From SHZI01 sp040080965 (GTDB taxonomy: Bacteria; Pseudomonadota; Gammaproteobacteria; Steroidobacterales; GCA-2729495), in NCBI GenBank assembly GCA_040080965.1, contig JBEBHH010000002.1, forward strand, positions 1-64,000: a DNA stretch of 64,000 nucleotides, read 5' to 3'. The stretch's first letter is position 1. Each line of letters begins with the position of its first letter. This document shows, piece by piece, positions 15,506-24,577 of the stretch. Position numbers and translations under genes: made by a program. The notes below the pieces were generated by a model. The model was not told the DNA's origin and did no database searches. It was given only the letters and a program-made list of their open reading frames with translations.

Positions 15506-17413
15506 ATGTGCGGAATCGCCGGCATCATTGACCTCAAGAATCGCCGACCCGTCGACGAACCGTTGCTGCGGGCAATGAATGACCGCCTGAAGCACCGGGG
15601 CCCCGACGGCTCGGGCGTACACCTGGAACCTGGCATCGGCCTCGCCCACCGCCGCCTGTCCATCGTGGACCTCGCTGCGGGCCACCAGCCCATGTACAAC
15701 GAGGACGACAGCGTCTGCATCGTCTTCAACGGCGAAATCTACAACTTTCAGCCTCTTGTTCAGGAACTCGCGGCGCTGGGCCACCGGTTCCGCACCCGCT
15801 GCGATACCGAGGTGATCATCCACGCCTGGGAACAGTGGGGCACGGACTGCCTCGCACGGTTCAATGGAATGTTCGCGTTTGCCCTCTGGGACCGGAACCG
15901 GCAGCAGGTATTCCTCGCCCGGGACCGGCTTGGCGTCAAACCGCTGTTTCACACGACCCTGGGCGATGGCACGTTCCTGTTTGCGAGCGAGCTCAAGTCG
16001 CTGCTGCTGCATCCGGGGCTTCCCCGGCAGTTGCTGCCACGGGCGATCGAGGACTACCTCACCTTCGGTTACGTGCCGGAGCCCGACACCATCTACAGCG
16101 GCGTTCACAAGCTGGAACCGGGCCACCTGATGCTGATCGACAGGGCGGGCCAGCAGACGATCCGGCGCTACTGGGACCTGGACACGAGCCGCTTCGGCAC
16201 CCACCGGCCGTCGGAGGAAGACGCCCAGGCCGAGCTGCTCCAGCACCTGACGGATGCCGTCCGGCGCCGGCTGATCTCGGAGGTGCCGCTGGGCGCATTC
16301 CTGTCGGGCGGCGTGGACTCCAGCGCTGTCGTGGCAGTCATGGCGGGCCTGATGAACGAGAGCGTCAAGACCTGCTCGATTGCGTTCAACGACCGCGACT
16401 ACGACGAGTCCATGTACGCGCAGCAGGTTGCGCGCCTGTACCACACGGACCACAGCGAGCGGACCGTGGAGGTCGACGACTTCGGCTTGCTGGAAACGCT
16501 GGTGGGCATCTATGACGAGCCCTACGCGGACAGCTCAGCCATCCCCACCTACCGCGTGTGCGCTGCCGCCCGGGAGCGCGTCACCGTTGCCCTGTCGGGC
16601 GATGCGGGCGACGAGGATTTCGCCGGTTACCGCCGCTACCGGATGTTTGCCGCCGAGGAAAGCATCCGGAGCATCATTCCGGGCGCGATACGCCGCCCGG
16701 TGTTTGGCCTGCTGGGCCGCTACTACCCTAAGCTGGACTGGGCGCCCCGGATCTTCCGCGGCAAGACCACCTTCCAGGCCCTGGCCCGGGACAGCGTCGG
16801 CGCCTACCTGCACGGCGTGTCCCTGTCGAGCGCCGAGACCCGCGCGCAGTTGTACTCCAGGGAATTCCGGGGCCGGCTGCAGGGCTACGACTCCCGCGCC
16901 GTCTTCGACAGGCACGTGCACGGCCGCGAATTTCCCGACGCCCTGTCCATGGTCCAGTATCTGGACCTCAAGACCTACCTGGTGGGCGACATCCTCACCA
17001 AGGTTGACCGCGCCAGCATGGCCCACAGCCTCGAGGTGCGTGGACCCTTCCTGGACTACGAATTCATCGAATGGGCGGCCACCCTGCCGAGCAGCCTCAA
17101 GCTCCGGGGCGGCGTCGGCAAGTACCTGCTCAAGAAAAGCCTTGAGCAGCTGCTGCCGGACGAGATCCTTTATCGCAAGAAAATGGGCTTCGCCGTACCC
17201 CTTGCCCGCTGGTTCCGGGGCCCTCTCCGGGCCCGGGTGAAGGCCCTGCCCGACAGCCCCTGGCTGAACGCCGAGGGCATCTTCGACCGGGATGGCCTGC
17301 AGCAGCTGGTGACACGACACCTGTCCGGCCAGCGCGACTACAGCCCGGGCATCTGGTCGCTGCTGATACTCGAAGGCTTCCTGCGCTCGCCATGCCCCAC
17401 ATACTCACGCTGA
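15506..17413 (+). CDS. Asparagine synthase-type amidotransferase 1, exosortase A-associated
   Basis: A 635-residue glutamine-dependent amidotransferase. The N-terminal class II glutaminase domain begins MCGIAGI with nucleophile Cys2 and carries RLKHRGPDG, AHRRLSIVDL and NGEIYNF. The synthase domain has the ATP pyrophosphatase loop FLSGGVDSSAV and the LSGDAGDEDFAGY segment. Such proteins in XrtA loci are thought to amidate a sugar carboxylate or a lipid/peptide intermediate rather than make free asparagine. All catalytic residues that I can identify are present, unlike the second copy at 22781. Its 3' end overlaps the next glycosyltransferase by 22 nt. Confidence 0.92.
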   Translation: MCGIAGIIDLKNRRPVDEPLLRAMNDRLKHRGPDGSGVHLEPGIGLAHRRLSIVDLAAGHQPMYNEDDSVCIVFNGEIYNFQPLVQELAALGHRFRTRCDTEVIIHAWEQWGTDCLARFNGMFAFALWDRNRQQVFLARDRLGVKPLFHTTLGDGTFLFASELKSLLLHPGLPRQLLPRAIEDYLTFGYVPEPDTIYSGVHKLEPGHLMLIDRAGQQTIRRYWDLDTSRFGTHRPSEEDAQAELLQHLTDAVRRRLISEVPLGAFLSGGVDSSAVVAVMAGLMNESVKTCSIAFNDRDYDESMYAQQVARLYHTDHSERTVEVDDFGLLETLVGIYDEPYADSSAIPTYRVCAAARERVTVALSGDAGDEDFAGYRRYRMFAAEESIRSIIPGAIRRPVFGLLGRYYPKLDWAPRIFRGKTTFQALARDSVGAYLHGVSLSSAETRAQLYSREFRGRLQGYDSRAVFDRHVHGREFPDALSMVQYLDLKTYLVGDILTKVDRASMAHSLEVRGPFLDYEFIEWAATLPSSLKLRGGVGKYLLKKSLEQLLPDEILYRKKMGFAVPLARWFRGPLRARVKALPDSPWLNAEGIFDRDGLQQLVTRHLSGQRDYSPGIWSLLILEGFLRSPCPTYSR

Positions 17414-18567
17414 CCGGTCTCTTCCCCAGTTCGGCGCGCCCGCGGCACGGCATCTTCGTGGAGGAACGCCTGAGGCACCTGGTGGCTGAGGGGGAGATCA
17501 CGGCCAGCGTCCTGGCGCCGGTACCCTGGTTCCCTTTTGCCAGCAGCCGCTTCGGCGAGTACGCGGAGTTTGCCCGTACGCCGAGCACGGAACTCCGGCA
17601 CGGCATCGAGGTTCGATACCCGCGCTACCTGGTCATCCCGAAGCTGGGCATGAACGTGGCGCCTTTCCTGCTCGCCCTTGCCCTTCTGCCCGTGGTCAGG
17701 CGCCTGCAGGGGCAGCACAAGGACCTGGCGCTGATCGACAGCCACTTCCTGTACCCGGACGGCGTGGCCGCCTGCCTGGTCGGCCGGTGGCTGGGAATTC
17801 CCGTGTTGATGACGGCCCGGGGGTCCGATGTGAACCTGTACCCGCAGTACGCCGTGCCCCGAGCGCTGATTCGCTGGGCCGTCCGGCATTCCGCGCGAGT
17901 GGTCACCGTGTCGGAGGCCCTGCGGCGCGGGCTTCTGGCCCTGGGTGCCGACCCGGCAAAGGTGATCACGCTCCGCAATGGTGTCGACCTGCAACGCTTC
18001 AACCCCGGGGATACCGGAGATCGCGAGGCCGCGCGGCTCCGCCTCGGACTCACTGGACCCACTGTGCTGTCCGTTGGCAACCTCCTAGAGCTAAAGGGCC
18101 ATCACCTTCTCGTCGAGGCACTGGTGCAGCTTCCCGGAGTCACGGCATTGATTGCCGGAGAAGGGCCGATGCGCCCGTCGCTCGAGCGGCTGGCCTCTGA
18201 ACGCGGCGTGGGGGACCGGGTTCGCCTGCTTGGCAACCTGCCGCAAGAGGAACTGGTGGCCTGCTACCGCGCTGCCGACATGCTCGTTCTGGCATCGAGC
18301 CGGGAAGGCATGCCGAATGTCGTCCTCGAAAGCCTGGCTTGTGGCACGCCCGTCATTGCAACGCCGGTTGGCGGGATTCCGGAGTTGATCGACTCTGCCG
18401 AGTCGGGCCTCCTGCTGGCGGATCGCTCAGCCGGGGCCATCGTCCAGGCGGTGCGGGCGTTGCGGGCATCCCCGCCCGATCGGGCCAGGGTGGCGGCCCA
18501 GGGCGCCCGTTTCAGCTGGAAGCCCACGATTGATGGACTGACGAAACTGGTCAGGCAGCTTTCCTGA
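17392..18567 (+). CDS. Glycosyltransferase (GT4)
   Basis: A 391-residue GT-B glycosyltransferase. The N-terminal LTGLFPSSARPRHGIFVEERLRHL is typical of exopolysaccharide glycosyltransferases; next come IDSHFLYPDGVAA and TARGSDVNLYPQY. The C-terminal donor domain contains LSVGNLLELKGHHLLVEAL, AGEGPMRPSLE, and MPNVVLESLACGTPVIATPV followed by GGIPELI. It overlaps the amidotransferase end by 22 nt, so the two are co-translated. The sugar is unknown. Confidence 0.88.
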   Translation: MPHILTLTGLFPSSARPRHGIFVEERLRHLVAEGEITASVLAPVPWFPFASSRFGEYAEFARTPSTELRHGIEVRYPRYLVIPKLGMNVAPFLLALALLPVVRRLQGQHKDLALIDSHFLYPDGVAACLVGRWLGIPVLMTARGSDVNLYPQYAVPRALIRWAVRHSARVVTVSEALRRGLLALGADPAKVITLRNGVDLQRFNPGDTGDREAARLRLGLTGPTVLSVGNLLELKGHHLLVEALVQLPGVTALIAGEGPMRPSLERLASERGVGDRVRLLGNLPQEELVACYRAADMLVLASSREGMPNVVLESLACGTPVIATPVGGIPELIDSAESGLLLADRSAGAIVQAVRALRASPPDRARVAAQGARFSWKPTIDGLTKLVRQLS

Positions 18568-18670
18568 GCTTCGGGCATAACGGCAACTCAATACGCTGCG
18601 CAAATCCCGGCCCTGCGCCCCGTACAAAACAGCGCGACCCGTCCTTCATCGAACGACACCCACTGGATCT

Positions 18671-18684
18671 CACCCATTTGGGTG
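18671..18684. repeat. Short perfect palindrome upstream of the FkbM gene
   Basis: CACCCA-TT-TGGGTG, 74 nt before the FkbM start, followed by a GATC-rich stretch. It may be an operator or a small hairpin. Confidence 0.3.
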
Positions 18685-18757
18685 ACGACATCGATCGATC
18701 GAAAGCCTACCGTGAACCTCTCTTGGGCTGAGCCTTGGCCTTATCGAGGGGAAGACG

Positions 18758-19546
18758 ATGAGCAAGCCACGGGGAAGACTTGGATCGTTGCTGAAAGAGA
18801 CCGTCAAGGGAATCCTTCCAGACGGGATCCTGAAACACCTACATGCTGCGGATCACTACATCAACGGCGAGCGCGAGCTGCGGTTACTGCGGCGCGTTTG
18901 CCCTCCGGGCCGAACTGCCATAGATGTCGGCGCCAACATTGGCACCTACACTTACTTCCTGCAACGATTTACCGCACGCGTCCATGCGTATGAGCCCAAT
19001 CCAGAACTTGCCGGGCGTTTACTAAAGCTTTTCCCGGACGTAAATGTACGCAATGCAGCGGTCTCAGATGCGGCGTCAACGCTCCTGCTAACGGTTCCCG
19101 TAAGGAACGGCAGGGTCAATCACGAACGCGGCAGCGTTGCGCAGGATTTCTCCGATTCCGAGAATGTCCTCACTTACGAAGTTCCGGCAGTGACGCTCGA
19201 CTCCGAGGATCTGGAGGATGTAGGGTTTCTCAAGATCGATGCGGAGCAACACGAGATGGCAGTCCTTCGAGGAGCGATGCGAACGATTACACGATGCCGA
19301 CCTGTAGTGTTATGCGAAGTCACTCCCCTGCTCTATCCGCGCCCCCTCCCTGAAATGTTCCACGCATTGACCTCGGCGGGCTATAAAGGCTGGTTCCATT
19401 TCGCGGGCAGTTATCACCCCTTTGACGATTTTGACCAGGAGCGACACGCAAATCGGGCGCTCTGGAAGAAATCGTTCATGGGTGGAAACGTATTTCTGTT
19501 TCCACTCGAAATCCACAATACCGATGCCCTGCTAAACCGACGATGA
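18758..19546 (+). CDS. FkbM-family SAM-dependent methyltransferase
   Basis: A 262-residue O-methyltransferase of the FkbM group, many of which methylate sugars in polysaccharides or antibiotics. SAM-binding motif I is AIDVGANIGTYTYF (about 52-65), followed by HAYEPNP (acidic loop), AVSDAASTLLL, and the FkbM motif LDSEDLEDVGFLKIDAEQHE (about 150-170). A GAGGGG Shine-Dalgarno lies 8 nt before the ATG. The gene and its leader look less G+C-rich than the XrtA genes on either side and it is not tightly coupled to them, which suggests a later addition to the locus. Confidence 0.85.
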   Translation: MSKPRGRLGSLLKETVKGILPDGILKHLHAADHYINGERELRLLRRVCPPGRTAIDVGANIGTYTYFLQRFTARVHAYEPNPELAGRLLKLFPDVNVRNAAVSDAASTLLLTVPVRNGRVNHERGSVAQDFSDSENVLTYEVPAVTLDSEDLEDVGFLKIDAEQHEMAVLRGAMRTITRCRPVVLCEVTPLLYPRPLPEMFHALTSAGYKGWFHFAGSYHPFDDFDQERHANRALWKKSFMGGNVFLFPLEIHNTDALLNRR

Positions 19547-19573
19547 GATGCAAGCACTCTCCCACTCCCGGAT

Positions 19574-20422
19574 CTACCAGGACCTGAGCCAATCCGCGCA
19601 GGCCGCGCTCATCTCGTCCTGCCAGCGCCGGCGGGAGAAGGTGTGATCCGCTTCGGGCAGGTCGAGACGCCGGTTTCCCGACCGGCCGAGTATCGGAATC
19701 CAGCCAGGCTGGCTGGCGCAGGCAACGAATTCGCCGGCGGTCAGATCCCTGCCGCTGAGGACCAGTAATACCGGGCCGTGGAAAGCGTCAAAGGCGCGGC
19801 GCATTCGTTCTGGCAGGGCCGCTACCGGCTGCTCACCCGAAGTGTCACGGGCCTTCTCCACGTCTGCCAGGAAACCCCGGAGGGTCTTCCAGACCTGCAT
19901 CTCACCCCGCAGCAGTTTGCGCCAGAAGCTCCACTGGAACAGCCGCTGGCCGTAGTAGTTCCTGACGTAGGACCGGGCGAGGCCCTGCTCGGTGCGCACC
20001 CAGGGGTTGGCGACGATTAGGCCCGCTATCGCCTTCGGGTGGGCGGCGGCAAAGAAGGCGGCGGCGGTAGCACCGTCACACAGCCCCCATAGCACGATTT
20101 CGCGCAGACCCGGACTGGCGGCCCGAAAAGCCGCCATAGCGGCAGCGATGTCGGCAGACACGTCCTCGAAGCCGCGAAAATCCCCGTCGCTGTCTCCCAT
20201 GCCCCGATAGTCGAAGCGCAGGACAGGAATGCCCCGTCGGGCCAGGTCACGCGCGAGCAGGACGAACTGGCGGTGACTGCCGACCCGGTATTGGGGGCCG
20301 CCAACGATGATGAGGACGCCACGCGTGGCGGATGCCGCCGCGGCGTGCAGGATACCGACCAGCGTCTCGCCTTCACAGGCGAACGAGACAACCCGCTCCA
20401 GTGACGGCCCCGGCGTATTCAT
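19574..20422 (-). CDS. Alpha/beta hydrolase 1, exosortase A-associated
   Basis: A 282-residue alpha/beta hydrolase. Strand/turn motifs RGVLIIVGGPQYRVGSHRQF and LRFDYRGMGDSDG are clear. The nucleophile elbow reads GLCDGA, with Cys where most hydrolases have Ser. The expected acid and histidine are in LSGRDL and EADHTFS. The ATG overlaps the stop of hydrolase 2 (ATGA). Hydrolase 1, hydrolase 2 and the acyl carrier protein are a recurring XrtA cassette, plausibly handling an acyl or thioester intermediate; this role is inferred. Confidence 0.88.
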   Translation of the reverse strand: MNTPGPSLERVVSFACEGETLVGILHAAAASATRGVLIIVGGPQYRVGSHRQFVLLARDLARRGIPVLRFDYRGMGDSDGDFRGFEDVSADIAAAMAAFRAASPGLREIVLWGLCDGATAAAFFAAAHPKAIAGLIVANPWVRTEQGLARSYVRNYYGQRLFQWSFWRKLLRGEMQVWKTLRGFLADVEKARDTSGEQPVAALPERMRRAFDAFHGPVLLVLSGRDLTAGEFVACASQPGWIPILGRSGNRRLDLPEADHTFSRRRWQDEMSAACADWLRSW

Positions 20423-21246
20423 GCGTCACCCACCAGAAATCCGGCCGTCTGCTCGGCGAGCTCCGCACAGCGGGTCAGCTCGACCGTGTTCCAGAACGTA
20501 TCACCGGACAATGCAACGCCATCGACCGGGATGCCGGCGGCCGTCCAGTCCCGCAGCCGATCGGTCGCCACCCGGGACAGTGCCGGCGAATCCCCCGGCC
20601 CAACTTCAAACCAGCGGACGATTGAACCGGGTGGTGGCGTCAGCCGGTGGAGCTCCGGGCCCTGGAGGTCGGCCGCGAGTCCAGGAGCCAGCTCGTAACC
20701 GCCAACTTCGAACACCTTGCCGGCCTTCAGGTCGGCGGTCAGGGACGCCACCGACTCGGCGCTTTGGTCGGCAGGGGCTCCGCCAGCCAGGAGAGCGCCA
20801 GCGACCCGCAGCCGCAGGAATTGCGAGAGTTGCAGCTGACCGGAGGCCACCGGCTGCCACAGGGCGATGCGGAGTGGCCCGGGCAGGCTGGCGGCAAGTT
20901 CCAGGGCGAGCAGCGCGCCAAAGCGCAGGCCGACGATGCCCCTGACCGGCGCCCCGTCGCGGGCCGCCCACTCCGCTGCCAGGGCGAGATCCTGCCGCCA
21001 GTCGTCAAGCCGCGCGTCCCGGAATTCCCCGGCGCTGTCGCCAGTACCGAAGAGATCGACTACGACGGCCCGAAGGCCCTGCCGTGCCAGGCGCCGCGCT
21101 GTCTCCGCCACCATCGGCCGGCACTTGTTCATCTCCTCGGCAAACGGAGGGACGAAAAGTACGCTGGCGTGCGGTTCTCGATCAGGGCTCCAGCTTGCGA
21201 CCAAAAGGTCGCCGCGTGGGGACGGCAGGAACGTGCCACCGGCCAC
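20419..21246 (-). CDS. Alpha/beta hydrolase 2, exosortase A-associated
   Basis: A 275-residue alpha/beta hydrolase-fold protein. VLFVPPFAEEMNKCRPMV and VVVDLFGTGDSAGEF match the family; the nucleophile elbow is GLRFGALLAL, which lacks an obvious Ser or Cys nucleophile, so catalysis may differ or be absent. It starts with GTG at 21246, directly abutting the acyl carrier protein stop (TGAGTG), and its own stop overlaps the hydrolase 1 start, so the three genes are translationally coupled. Confidence 0.85.
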   Translation of the reverse strand: MAGGTFLPSPRGDLLVASWSPDREPHASVLFVPPFAEEMNKCRPMVAETARRLARQGLRAVVVDLFGTGDSAGEFRDARLDDWRQDLALAAEWAARDGAPVRGIVGLRFGALLALELAASLPGPLRIALWQPVASGQLQLSQFLRLRVAGALLAGGAPADQSAESVASLTADLKAGKVFEVGGYELAPGLAADLQGPELHRLTPPPGSIVRWFEVGPGDSPALSRVATDRLRDWTAAGIPVDGVALSGDTFWNTVELTRCAELAEQTAGFLVGDA

Positions 21247-21495
21247 TCAGGTGATCTTGCTTTCGACGAACGTGGTGAGGGTGCCGACTGTCTGGAATAC
21301 CTCCGCAGACAAGTCACCGTCATCCACGGCGATGCCATAGTGCTCCTCGATCGCCGTAAGGACGGCGACAACGGCCATCGAGTCCAGCTCGGCCACGTGG
21401 CCCAGCAGTGGCGTCGACTCACTGAACCCGTCGGCGCGCTTACCGAGCTGTAGCGTGTTGCGGAGGATGTCGCGGACGGCAGGCAATTCAGACAT
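21247..21495 (-). CDS. Acyl carrier protein, XrtA-associated
   Basis: An 82-residue phosphopantetheine-binding protein. The attachment site is Ser39 in HVAELDSMAVVAVL, and helices follow the ACP four-helix pattern. It heads the ACP-hydrolase 2-hydrolase 1 operon, 11 nt after the glycosyltransferase stop. It may carry the acyl group activated by the ligase at 3-1496 (inference). It is not the fatty-acid synthesis ACP by context. Confidence 0.88.
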   Translation of the reverse strand: MSELPAVRDILRNTLQLGKRADGFSESTPLLGHVAELDSMAVVAVLTAIEEHYGIAVDDGDLSAEVFQTVGTLTTFVESKIT

Positions 21496-21506
21496 TCGGG
21501 ATTTCC

Positions 21507-22688
21507 TTAGGGAACAGCGGCCGAACCGGTCGCCGCATCCGGACGGGAGCTTGACCAGGTACGGTATTCCTTGCCGCCAAACACTTCGACCAGGGCCACG
21601 AGGCTGGCCAGATTCACCAGGCAGAAATAGTACGGTATCGACGTCACGCGGCCCAGCAACCCGACCCGGCCGGCAAGCAGCCAGCCGAGCAGCGCCAGGC
21701 TGTACAACAGGAGCTGTCCGACCATAATCAGGGCAAAGAGCGGCGACAACGTGGCGATGAGGATATTGGTGCCGAAGACGAGCAGCATCAGCCAGGGAAC
21801 GAGCCAGCGCAGGACCTTGTGAGACAGGTACTGGAGGGCGAAGAACCCGTACCGGAACGGATTGAGCAGCGCGCGCATCTTGAACGTCGCGCGCCAGGCC
21901 CGGTTGACGATGCGCACCTTGCGCCGGAACTCAGCGCCGTAGCCCTCAGCGCCACCCTCCCAGGATATCGCCGCGGGCTCGTAGACGTTGCGATAGCCCT
22001 GGGCAACGATTTGCAGGGGATTCACGAAGTCTGACAGGTCTCCCGGCGCCAGATCCCGGTAGAGGCCGCGACGTATGGCATAGATGGCGCCATCGCCGCC
22101 TACCACCGAGCCGAGGCTGCTCTCGAGGCCCTTGATCCAGATTTCGTAGGACCAGTAGGTCCCTTCGCTTTCCGTGGAGGCATCGTCGGTGCCGATCTCG
22201 TAGCGGGACTCGCCGGTGACGGCTCCCACGCGGGGATCCGCGAAATTCTGGACGAGCATCCGCAGCGCGTCGCGCTCGTACATCGCGTTGGCGTCGGAGA
22301 AGATCACGATGTCGCCCTGGGCGGCGCGCAGCGCGGCGTTTAGCCCTACGGTCTTGCCGCCGCGCGCCTCCATCCTCAGCAGCCGTGCGGGTGGCCCGGC
22401 GGCAATGACGGCCTCATCCGTGCCATCGTCGGAAGCATCAGAAACCACGATGACCTCGAAACGGTCCAGCGGATAGTCCAGGCGCCGGCAGTTCTCCAGC
22501 TTGGCGCCAATGACCTGGCGCTCGTTGTACGCGGAAATGATCAGCGTGACCCGGGGTTCAATGCGGGCTGGCTGGATCGGCCGGCGCGCACCCGCCAGCC
22601 GGAGTAGCCACAGCAACAGGGGGTAGCCGGCGTATACCCACGCCAGCAGGCCGAGACCGATCCAGAACATGCTTGCAGCGACGCTCAT
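21507..22688 (-). CDS. Membrane glycosyltransferase family 2
   Basis: A 393-residue processive-type GT2 enzyme. An N-terminal transmembrane helix (FWIGLGLLAWVYAGYPLLLWLL) precedes the GT-A catalytic domain with VTLIISAYNERQVI, VSDASDDGTDE (DxD-type), FSDANAMYE, and VVGGDGAIYAIRR. Several membrane helices follow (WLVPWLMLLVFGTNILIATL, ALIMVGQLLLYSLALLGWLL). The likely role is polymerising or transferring a sugar at the cytoplasmic membrane. First gene of the ACP/hydrolase operon, divergent from the amidotransferase-like gene at 22781. Confidence 0.85.
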   Translation of the reverse strand: MSVAASMFWIGLGLLAWVYAGYPLLLWLLRLAGARRPIQPARIEPRVTLIISAYNERQVIGAKLENCRRLDYPLDRFEVIVVSDASDDGTDEAVIAAGPPARLLRMEARGGKTVGLNAALRAAQGDIVIFSDANAMYERDALRMLVQNFADPRVGAVTGESRYEIGTDDASTESEGTYWSYEIWIKGLESSLGSVVGGDGAIYAIRRGLYRDLAPGDLSDFVNPLQIVAQGYRNVYEPAAISWEGGAEGYGAEFRRKVRIVNRAWRATFKMRALLNPFRYGFFALQYLSHKVLRWLVPWLMLLVFGTNILIATLSPLFALIMVGQLLLYSLALLGWLLAGRVGLLGRVTSIPYYFCLVNLASLVALVEVFGGKEYRTWSSSRPDAATGSAAVP

Positions 22689-22780
22689 CCGGCGTGCGGC
22701 CTCTCGTCAACGAGGTTGAATGACAGATTTTGGACGACGTTGGTGGACAGTCTCTTACGCATGCTCAAAAATGCACGCTT

Positions 22781-24553
22781 ATGTCCAGATTTCTAGAGAC
22801 TTTCCCGTCGGCAGGCCCAGAGCATAGGGTTGCCCCGGACGCGGTGCAAGGACGCCAATCCCAATTGGGCGCCGGCCCGTCGACCGTTCAGGTCTTCTTC
22901 ACCGGTCGGCCCTGGTGGGAGGCTGCCGGCGGCCCCGCGGGAACGCAAGCCGGCATTCGTGACGCAGTTCTCAAGGCATACCGTGCCCATGGAACCCGGG
23001 TATTCGAATCGGCGCGGGGCCATTTCGCCATTGCCATCGTTGACCACTCTGTGCAGCGGGTATTGCTTGGCGTCGACCGCAGCGGCGTCGGCGCGCTGGC
23101 CTGGGCGAGGACGCCCCGGGGACAGCTGGTGTTCGGCACCTCACCGCTCGACGTGGCGAGGCATCCGGACGTGGCGGCCGGACTCTCCCGCCAGGCGCTG
23201 TTCGACTATCTCTACTTCCACATGGTTCCCAGCCCGGGAACCGTCTACGCCGGCGTTGAAAAGCTGCGCCCGGCCCACTTCCTGCTGCACGAGGGCGGCA
23301 AGACCACTGTCCGTCACTACTGGATGCCAAATTTCGCGACGCGGACAGACGCGCCGGCGAGCTCCCTGCACGAGGAACTCCTCAGCGCCCTCCGCCAGAG
23401 CGTCGCCCGGGCGGCTGGAGCCGGCGGCGAGGTTGGCGCGTTCCTCAGCGGCGGTCTCGACAGTTCCTCGGTGGCCGGCATGCTGGCCGAGGTATCGCCG
23501 GGCCCCGCGCGCACCTTCTCCATCGGCTTCGAGGCCGAGGAGTACAATGAACTGGGCTTCGCCCGGCTCGCCGCGCAGCGCTTCAAGCTGGACAGCGTGG
23601 AACTGGAAGTGAAGCCGGCGGACGTCACGGAGGCAATCCCGAAGCTCGCCGCCGCGTTCGACGAGCCCTTCGGCAACTCCTCCGCCGTACCCACCTACTG
23701 GTGCGCGCGCACGGCCCGGGAGCACGGCGTGACCCACCTGCTGGCAGGCGACGGCGGCGACGAACTGTTCGGCGGCAACAAGCACTACAGCCGCCAGGCA
23801 ATCTTCGAGCTGTACCACCGCCTCCCCGGACTCCTGCGCTCCACGCTCTGCGAAGGCCTGCTGCTTCGGGCTTTGCCGGAGAATGCGCCGTTCCCGCTGG
23901 GCAAGCTGCGCAGCTACATCGACCAGGCCCGCATTCCTCTTCCCCGGCGCCTCAAGTCCTGGGACTTCATGTTCCGGACTCCGGCGGCCCGGGTCTGGCA
24001 CCCGGACTTCCTCGCCTCCATCCGCCCGGAACACCCGGATGACGTGATGTCGCCGGTCTATGGGGAACCCGATACCGGCAACTACCTGGACCGCCTCCTC
24101 TACTTCGACTGGCAATTCGTTCTCGCCGACAACGACCTGCGGAAGGTCAACGGCGCCTGCGCCCTGGCCGGTGTGGACGTCAGCTACCCGATGCTGGACG
24201 ACGAAGTCGTGGACTTCTCCCTGCGCCTGCCACCGGACATGAAGGTGCGCGGCCAGCAACTCAGGCCGTTCTACAAGGAGGCCACCCGCGGCTTCCTGCC
24301 CGATGAGATCCTCGACAAGGAAAAGCACGGCTTCGGGCTCCCCTTCGGGCTGTGGCTGAAGACGGACCCCGGACTTCGGGAACTCGTGCTGGGGAGCCTG
24401 GCGGCACTAAAGGGACGGCAGGTCGTCCGGGCAGAATTCCTGGATGAGGTGATGCGCGAGCACCAGGCGGGGCACGCGTCCTACTACGGTTACGTGATCT
24501 ACGACCTGGTGGTGCTGGAGCAGTGGCTGGCAGCGCACCAAACGGACATCTAA
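22781..24553 (+). CDS. Asparagine synthase-like protein with degenerate glutaminase domain
   Basis: A 590-residue relative of the amidotransferase at 15506. The synthase half is intact: GAFLSGGLDSSSVAGM pyrophosphatase loop, SIGFEAEEYNE, LAGDGGDELFGGNKHY and DKEKHGFGLPFGLW. The N-terminal half keeps the glutaminase fold pattern (RGHFAIAIVDH, GVDRSGVGALAWA) but has no MCG start, no HRGPD motif and no NGEIYN motif, so it cannot hydrolyse glutamine in the usual way. An upstream TTG (22730) would add 17 residues but still no Cys2. It may take ammonia or an amine from a partner, or act as an adenylating amide ligase (inference). Confidence 0.82.
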   Translation: MSRFLETFPSAGPEHRVAPDAVQGRQSQLGAGPSTVQVFFTGRPWWEAAGGPAGTQAGIRDAVLKAYRAHGTRVFESARGHFAIAIVDHSVQRVLLGVDRSGVGALAWARTPRGQLVFGTSPLDVARHPDVAAGLSRQALFDYLYFHMVPSPGTVYAGVEKLRPAHFLLHEGGKTTVRHYWMPNFATRTDAPASSLHEELLSALRQSVARAAGAGGEVGAFLSGGLDSSSVAGMLAEVSPGPARTFSIGFEAEEYNELGFARLAAQRFKLDSVELEVKPADVTEAIPKLAAAFDEPFGNSSAVPTYWCARTAREHGVTHLLAGDGGDELFGGNKHYSRQAIFELYHRLPGLLRSTLCEGLLLRALPENAPFPLGKLRSYIDQARIPLPRRLKSWDFMFRTPAARVWHPDFLASIRPEHPDDVMSPVYGEPDTGNYLDRLLYFDWQFVLADNDLRKVNGACALAGVDVSYPMLDDEVVDFSLRLPPDMKVRGQQLRPFYKEATRGFLPDEILDKEKHGFGLPFGLWLKTDPGLRELVLGSLAALKGRQVVRAEFLDEVMREHQAGHASYYGYVIYDLVVLEQWLAAHQTDI

Positions 24554-24577
24554 GTCCGGGTAATCATCCCGCGGTTC

